Below, piece by piece: positions 24,348-28,416 of a stretch of 28,416 nt of DNA (position 1 is its first letter; each line of letters begins with the position of its first letter). The notes beneath the pieces were generated by a model. That model searched no databases, was not told the origin of the DNA, and worked only from the letters and a program-made list of their open reading frames with translations. Origin of the DNA: Rhodospirillales bacterium (GTDB lineage Bacteria; Pseudomonadota; Alphaproteobacteria; Rhodospirillales; JABHCV01); assembly GCA_016776705.1 (NCBI GenBank), contig JADHSW010000006.1:1-28416 (forward strand), in the 5' to 3' direction. Both the position numbers and the translations under genes were made by a program.

Positions 24348-24385
24348 CCGGTGATTTGAAAAAACATTAATTTGGTGAAACGTAC

Positions 24386-25531
24386 ATGAAGATAACCGGG
24401 GTAAAAACGTATGTTGTCCCGCAACATGTTTCCAGTGATGACTGGTGTAATGGAAAGGCCTTTGTCTTTGTCAAAGTTGAAACCGACGCAGGAATTACAG
24501 GCTGGGGAGAGGCCTATGCCCCGCATGATCGCGAACTAAGCACAGCCCAACTGGTTCATGAACTGGCGCGATATGTTGACGGCATGGACCCTTTCCGGAT
24601 CAAGTATTTCACCACAATGGCCTATGAACAATTTGCCGAATGTCAGGGGGGGATCGACTTTTTTGCTGCTGTTAGCGGGATTGAGATTGCCCTTTGGGAC
24701 ATTGTTGGCAAGGCGCTAAACGTACCGGTTCATAAATTACTGGGAGGGACGTGCCGAAATCGTATCAATATATACGCCAATTGCTGGAGCCACGAAGAGC
24801 GCTCGGCTGAACAGTTGGCAAACTACGCCACTCAGCAAGTAGCTCTGGGATTTAAGGCGATCAAAATTTATCCCTTTCTGTATACCGATGATGTCAATGT
24901 CGGTATTGCCAGATTAAGGGCGGTTCGTGAAGCACTGGGCGACAAAATCGATATTCTCGTCGATGCCTGGCGTGTCGCCGATATAGGAAATATCACCAAG
25001 GTATCCGACGCCCTGCGCCAATGTGGCGTTGAATGGTTTGAAGACCCTATAGCGTTGGACAATATTGAACTGTTAGCCAATATCAGGCAAATGGCGCGAC
25101 TGCCTATCGTTACCGGTGAAACGATTTGCCGAAAACAGGATTTCAGGCTCCTGCTTGAAGGGCGTGCCGCAGACATTCTTAATCCCGATATTTCCTGTTG
25201 TGGTATCCTGGAGATAAAAGAGATCGCGGCCATGGCCGAACCCTACTTCGTCAAGGTCGCTATCCATAATTACAACTCCATGGCCATCGGTCTTGGCGCA
25301 AGCCTGCAAGTCGCCGCTGTGATTCCGAATTTTGCCCGTGTTGAATACTTCCACCGTTTTGTCGAAGCCTCCATGCAATTTTCCAGTCATTCTTTTACTG
25401 TTGATGACGAGGGCTGCATAGACCTGGGAAATGAACCCGGCCTTGGCGTTTCAATTGATGAGACAGTTTTACAGAATATGAACTATAGCCCGGCCCAATC
25501 AAGACCCTGGCCTGCTGAAATCCGGGATTGA
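24386..25531 (+). CDS. Mandelate racemase/muconate lactonizing enzyme-family protein, probable acid sugar dehydratase type
   Basis: A 381-aa enolase-superfamily enzyme, which removes a proton next to a carboxylate with help from Mg2+. The capping domain at the N-terminus (VETDAGITGWGEAY) precedes the barrel. Predicted metal ligands are Asp193 (LVDAWR), Glu219 (EWFEDP) and Glu245 (VTGETI). A His294-Asp268 dyad (VAIHNYNS, LNPDIS) occupies the place of the mandelate racemase His/Asp pair. On the second barrel strand the usual KxK is Lys160-Ile-Tyr (AIKIYPF), so the second lysine base is absent; this pattern is seen in acid sugar dehydratases such as galactonate dehydratase. The exact substrate cannot be told. 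ATG 24386 follows GGTGA at 24374-24378. It stands alone, downstream of a terminator and convergent with the acyl-CoA dehydrogenase gene. Confidence 0.85.
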   Translation: MKITGVKTYVVPQHVSSDDWCNGKAFVFVKVETDAGITGWGEAYAPHDRELSTAQLVHELARYVDGMDPFRIKYFTTMAYEQFAECQGGIDFFAAVSGIEIALWDIVGKALNVPVHKLLGGTCRNRINIYANCWSHEERSAEQLANYATQQVALGFKAIKIYPFLYTDDVNVGIARLRAVREALGDKIDILVDAWRVADIGNITKVSDALRQCGVEWFEDPIALDNIELLANIRQMARLPIVTGETICRKQDFRLLLEGRAADILNPDISCCGILEIKEIAAMAEPYFVKVAIHNYNSMAIGLGASLQVAAVIPNFARVEYFHRFVEASMQFSSHSFTVDDEGCIDLGNEPGLGVSIDETVLQNMNYSPAQSRPWPAEIRD

Positions 25532-25551
25532 TCAATCGGTATTGGGTCCCG
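25526..25551. repeat. Palindrome at the convergent gene ends
   Basis: GATTGATCAATC (25526-25537) is a perfect 12-bp palindrome spanning the TGA stop of the enolase-superfamily gene. It is nested in a looser CGGGA (25523-25527)/TCCCG (25547-25551) pairing. The two convergent genes end within 25 bases of each other, so the structure could help end both transcripts, but no T tract follows. Confidence 0.35.
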
Positions 25552-25555
25552 CAAT

Positions 25556-27832
25556 TCAGTGCAGTCGCCCATAGGCATCAGGGTCGAAATCACTGACCTG
25601 AATAACAGCGTCGCGCAGGATTTCTGCTTCTTTTAACCGGGCGGCTTCTGTTTCCGTCAGAATGCCCTGGCCGACGGCGTTGTCGGTCATGATGAGGATC
25701 GTATCCTTTTTCAGTGATCCATCGCGTCTTGCCCCTTCGAGTTTTTCCCTTGCAGGGGCGGCTGCAAGGATGCGGGCGTAGGCGTGATCCAGCGCCCCAA
25801 GGCCCCTGTCGTTGGGGCCGGGATGATAGATATCTGCGGTAAGGCTTTGGCGAATGTCCATATCCGTTGTCATGGCAAGCGCAACGGCGTCGATTTGCCT
25901 GTCCGTGAGAGCCTTTCGGGATGCGCCTAGTGGGAACGTCAGGACTCTTGCAAATCCGGCGGCGATACGGTTTGGCAGGTTATCGAGAACACCGATGAGC
26001 GCCGTTTCCATTTCCTTCAAGGCATGGGTACAGGTCCAGTCTAGAAACGCCATTTCGTTTTCCGGGCGACCCTTGTCGTGGAAATCCTTCAGGACCGCAC
26101 TGGCCAGGAACATCCAGGCGAAGGCATCGGACAGGCGGCCACTCAGGTATTCCTTGCGCTTCAACGCCCCGCCCAGTGTGCCAAGCGATACATCGGCGAT
26201 CAGTGCGAAGGCGGCACAATACCGGGCCAGGGCCTTGTAGTAGAAGCTCTCAAACCCCCTTGCGGGAGAACCGGCCAGCGCTCCGCCGGTCATGGCAAGG
26301 GCGAAGGCGGATACGCAATTGAAAGCGATGTGGCGAAGGTGGCCGAAGAAGGCGACATCAAAGGCTTTAACATTGCCAGAGGCAATCGCCTGCATCTCAT
26401 CAAGAACATAAGGATGGCAACGAATCGCCCCTTGCCCAAAGACGATCAAGGAGCGGGTAAGGATGTTGGCCCCTTCGACCGTAATACCGATGGGAATGGC
26501 GTTATACGGTTGCGAGAACATGTTCTCGGGTCCCCGGCAAATGGCCGCCCCGGCATGGATGTCCATGGCGTCATTTATGCACGAGCGCGAGCCTTCCGTC
26601 AGGTAGGCCTTGACGACAGCCGATATCACCGAGGGGCGCTCGCCCGCATCGACCGCGCCGAAGGCGAGACGCCTGGCCGCATTCATGAAATAGGCATGAC
26701 CGCCAATACGGGCCAGCGGCTCGCGGATTCCTTCGAATCTGCCAATGGGCAGGCCGAATTGTTCGCGAACGGTGGCGTAGGCGCTGGTTGATCGCGCCGC
26801 GAGTTGAGCTGCGCTCAGGGCCTGGGAAGGCAGGGAAATGCTGCGTCCGGCGGCCAGCGATTCCATCAACATGCGCCAGCCCTGCCCGGCGCCATCGCGC
26901 CCGCCGATAATGTAATCCAGAGGGACAAAAACATCTTCCCCCTGCACTGGGCCGTTCTGGAATGGCACCCCCATGGGGTCATGACGGTTGCCAATAATCA
27001 ACCCCGGAGTCTCCCTGGGGATCAGGGCACAGGTGATGCCCATATCATGTTCCCCGGCCAACAGGCCTTCCGGGTCGAACAGACGGAACGCAAGACCGAC
27101 CACCGTGGCGACGGGAGCCAGTGTAATATAGCGCTTGTTGAAGGTGAGGCGGATTCCGGTAATTTCAGCACCGTTCCATTGTCCCTTGCAGACGATGCCC
27201 CGGCTTTGACCATTGGCGGCGTCGCTGCCGGCACCCGGTTCGGTCAGCGCGAAACAGGGCACTTCCTCGCCACTTGCAAGGCGGGGCAGGTAATGATTTT
27301 TCTGTTCGTCAGTTCCATAGTGCATGAGCAATTCACCGGGGCCCAGGGAGTTAGGAACCATAACGGTGACGGCGGCGGTGACGCTGCGACTGGCGAGTTT
27401 TGTGACGACCGCGGAATGGGCATGGGCGGAAAAACCAAGCCCGCCAAATTCCCTGGTAATGATGATGCCAAAGAAACCCTTGTCTTTAATGAAGGACCAG
27501 ATTTTCGGCGGCAGGTCACGCTCCTGCGTAACTTGCCAGTCATCCAGCATGTGACAAAGCTCTTCTGTGGGGCCATCAAGAAAGGCTTGCTCTTCGTCCG
27601 TCAACGGCTTGATTTTGAAATTGAGCAACTTGCTCCAATCTGGATTGCCGGAAAATAATTCACCGTCCCACCACACGGTCCCTGCTTCAAGGGCGATACG
27701 TTCCGTGTCGCCCATGGTTGGCAAGGCACGGCCAACCATCTTCATAACCGGGGCGGAGATTATGGGCCGCCTTATTGCCGGAATGATGAAAACGATGAGA
27801 ACCAGAAAAATCAGAATGAATGTTATTGTCAT
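25556..27832 (-). CDS. FadE-like acyl-CoA dehydrogenase
   Basis: A 758-aa acyl-CoA dehydrogenase of the long FadE class (E. coli FadE is about 814 aa), catalysing the first FAD-dependent step of fatty acid beta-oxidation. An N-terminal hydrophobic segment (ITFILIFLVLIVFIIPAI) should tether it to the inner membrane, followed by WWDGELFSGNPDWSKLL, which is typical of FadE. The acyl-CoA dehydrogenase core shows FGIIITREFGGLGFSAHAHSAVV, the FAD-contacting CFALTEPGAGSDA, and the helical domain with GRSISLPSQALSAAQLA and TEGSRSCINDAMDIHAG. The C-terminal portion corresponds to the DUF1974 domain of FadE. It starts at ATG 27832 with GGGAG 8 bases upstream, 13 bases after the FadN-like gene, so the two form an operon. 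The chain length range is not readable from sequence. Confidence 0.92.
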   Translation of the reverse strand: MTITFILIFLVLIVFIIPAIRRPIISAPVMKMVGRALPTMGDTERIALEAGTVWWDGELFSGNPDWSKLLNFKIKPLTDEEQAFLDGPTEELCHMLDDWQVTQERDLPPKIWSFIKDKGFFGIIITREFGGLGFSAHAHSAVVTKLASRSVTAAVTVMVPNSLGPGELLMHYGTDEQKNHYLPRLASGEEVPCFALTEPGAGSDAANGQSRGIVCKGQWNGAEITGIRLTFNKRYITLAPVATVVGLAFRLFDPEGLLAGEHDMGITCALIPRETPGLIIGNRHDPMGVPFQNGPVQGEDVFVPLDYIIGGRDGAGQGWRMLMESLAAGRSISLPSQALSAAQLAARSTSAYATVREQFGLPIGRFEGIREPLARIGGHAYFMNAARRLAFGAVDAGERPSVISAVVKAYLTEGSRSCINDAMDIHAGAAICRGPENMFSQPYNAIPIGITVEGANILTRSLIVFGQGAIRCHPYVLDEMQAIASGNVKAFDVAFFGHLRHIAFNCVSAFALAMTGGALAGSPARGFESFYYKALARYCAAFALIADVSLGTLGGALKRKEYLSGRLSDAFAWMFLASAVLKDFHDKGRPENEMAFLDWTCTHALKEMETALIGVLDNLPNRIAAGFARVLTFPLGASRKALTDRQIDAVALAMTTDMDIRQSLTADIYHPGPNDRGLGALDHAYARILAAAPAREKLEGARRDGSLKKDTILIMTDNAVGQGILTETEAARLKEAEILRDAVIQVSDFDPDAYGRLH

Positions 27833-27845
27833 TATCTTATCTCCC

Positions 27846-28416
27846 TCAGTTCCTTAAAGGACGACCGGTTTTTAACATTTGCTCAACCCGTGCTCTGGTC
27901 TTGACCGTGCGCGCCAGATTGATGATGGCGTCGCGCTCAAGTTCAAGAACCCGGTCTTCTGAAATGATATCAAGAGCGTCGGTGTCGCCGCCACTCAGGA
28001 CGATAGCCAATTCATGGGCGATCATTCCGTCATGAGCCGAGGCGACGCCCTTATTGATAAAATCGCGAACACCGAGATCAAGAGCCGTGCGCCCGGTCGG
28101 ACCGGGCAGACGTAACTCGTATGGTTCGGGCGGTGAATAGTTTTCGGCCATCGTCAATGCCCTTTCTTTGGCAGCCGCCAGAACCCTGTCGCGGTTCATG
28201 ACGATGGCGTCGTTCGGACGCAGGAACAGGAAGTCCCTGGCTTCAATCGCCGATTTGGCGACCTGGGCCATGGCAATGGTCTCGAATGCCTTCATCACCG
28301 GTGGTATCGGGCCGCCAGGCCGCGTCTTGCTCGTCGTCCAGCGACCAAGCAGTTCCTTGCATCCACCCCAGCCCGGAACGATGCCAACGCCAGCTTCGAC
28401 CAGGCCCATATAGGTT
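27846..28416 (-). CDS. 3-hydroxyacyl-CoA dehydrogenase/enoyl-CoA hydratase (FadN-like), C-terminal part
   Basis: The frame reads through the window end (...TYMGLVEAGVGIVPGWGG), so only about the last 190 residues are present and the ATG at 28409 is an internal Met. The visible part is the end of an enoyl-CoA hydratase/isomerase fold: GLVEAGVGIVPGWGGCKELLGR is the characteristic crotonase-family helix and loop, and AIEARDFLFLRPNDAIVMNRDRVLAAAKERAL follows. In FadN-type proteins a 3-hydroxyacyl-CoA dehydrogenase domain precedes this hydratase-like domain, so the missing upstream part is expected to contain it. A FadJ/FadB order (hydratase first) does not fit because the hydratase fold here ends the protein. 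It lies immediately upstream of the FadE-like gene in a fatty acid oxidation operon. Confidence 0.82.
   Translation of the reverse strand, partial: TYMGLVEAGVGIVPGWGGCKELLGRWTTSKTRPGGPIPPVMKAFETIAMAQVAKSAIEARDFLFLRPNDAIVMNRDRVLAAAKERALTMAENYSPPEPYELRLPGPTGRTALDLGVRDFINKGVASAHDGMIAHELAIVLSGGDTDALDIISEDRVLELERDAIINLARTVKTRARVEQMLKTGRPLRN

Noticed and set aside
26078..27658. Two long plus-strand open frames (26078-26791 and 26804-27658)
   Set aside because: They are antisense to the well-conserved FadE-like gene and read as low-complexity Gly/Arg/Gln-rich sequence without any domain.

Overview
The window looks like a piece of an alphaproteobacterial chromosome, most likely a Rhodospirillales-type bacterium. 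This is inferred from gene content and protein style (the DUF3305/DUF3306/TorD/TAT-target formate dehydrogenase neighbourhood, a malic enzyme–phosphotransacetylase fusion, FadE- and FadN-type fatty acid genes), not from a marker gene. Base composition is moderate-to-high GC, apart from an AT-rich stretch at about 23.3-24.4 kb. I saw no rRNA, tRNA, IS element or CRISPR array. Genes are closely packed and no gene-free stretch exceeds 300 bases.

Left part (1-8.9 kb), housekeeping and metabolic genes: the 3' part of a HI0933/YhiN-like flavoprotein, an 84-aa unknown protein, maeB on the minus strand, a secreted beta-propeller sugar dehydrogenase, a large AsmA-family protein and an AMP-forming acyl-CoA synthetase with a possible operator upstream.

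Centre (8.9-23.3 kb), the main point of interest: a respiratory formate dehydrogenase region. A secreted WD40-cytochrome c fusion and the DUF3305/DUF3306 pair lead into ten same-strand, closely spaced genes: TorD-like chaperone, small TAT-target protein, catalytic subunit (cysteine type), four-cluster ferredoxin subunit, small lipoprotein, cytochrome b556 subunit, NarI/DsrM-like membrane cytochrome b, HdrD/DsrK-like iron-sulfur protein, a MurD-like ligase with altered catalytic motifs, and mobB. A large multi-cluster ferredoxin-type protein on the minus strand meets mobB tail to tail. The simplest reading is that formate is oxidised in the periplasm and electrons pass through cytochrome b556 to quinone. 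The NarI-like/HdrD-like pair would then link the quinone pool to a cytoplasmic dithiol/disulfide or related substrate. MobB fits Mo-bisMGD cofactor supply. The MurD-like protein has no obvious role and is the best candidate for undescribed biology.

Right part (23.4-28.4 kb): an AT-rich orphan exported protein, a divergent region with a clear plus-strand terminator, an enolase-superfamily acid-sugar-dehydratase-like protein, and on the minus strand a fatty acid oxidation pair: a FadE-like acyl-CoA dehydrogenase preceded by the C-terminal part of a FadN-like 3-hydroxyacyl-CoA dehydrogenase/enoyl-CoA hydratase cut by the window end.
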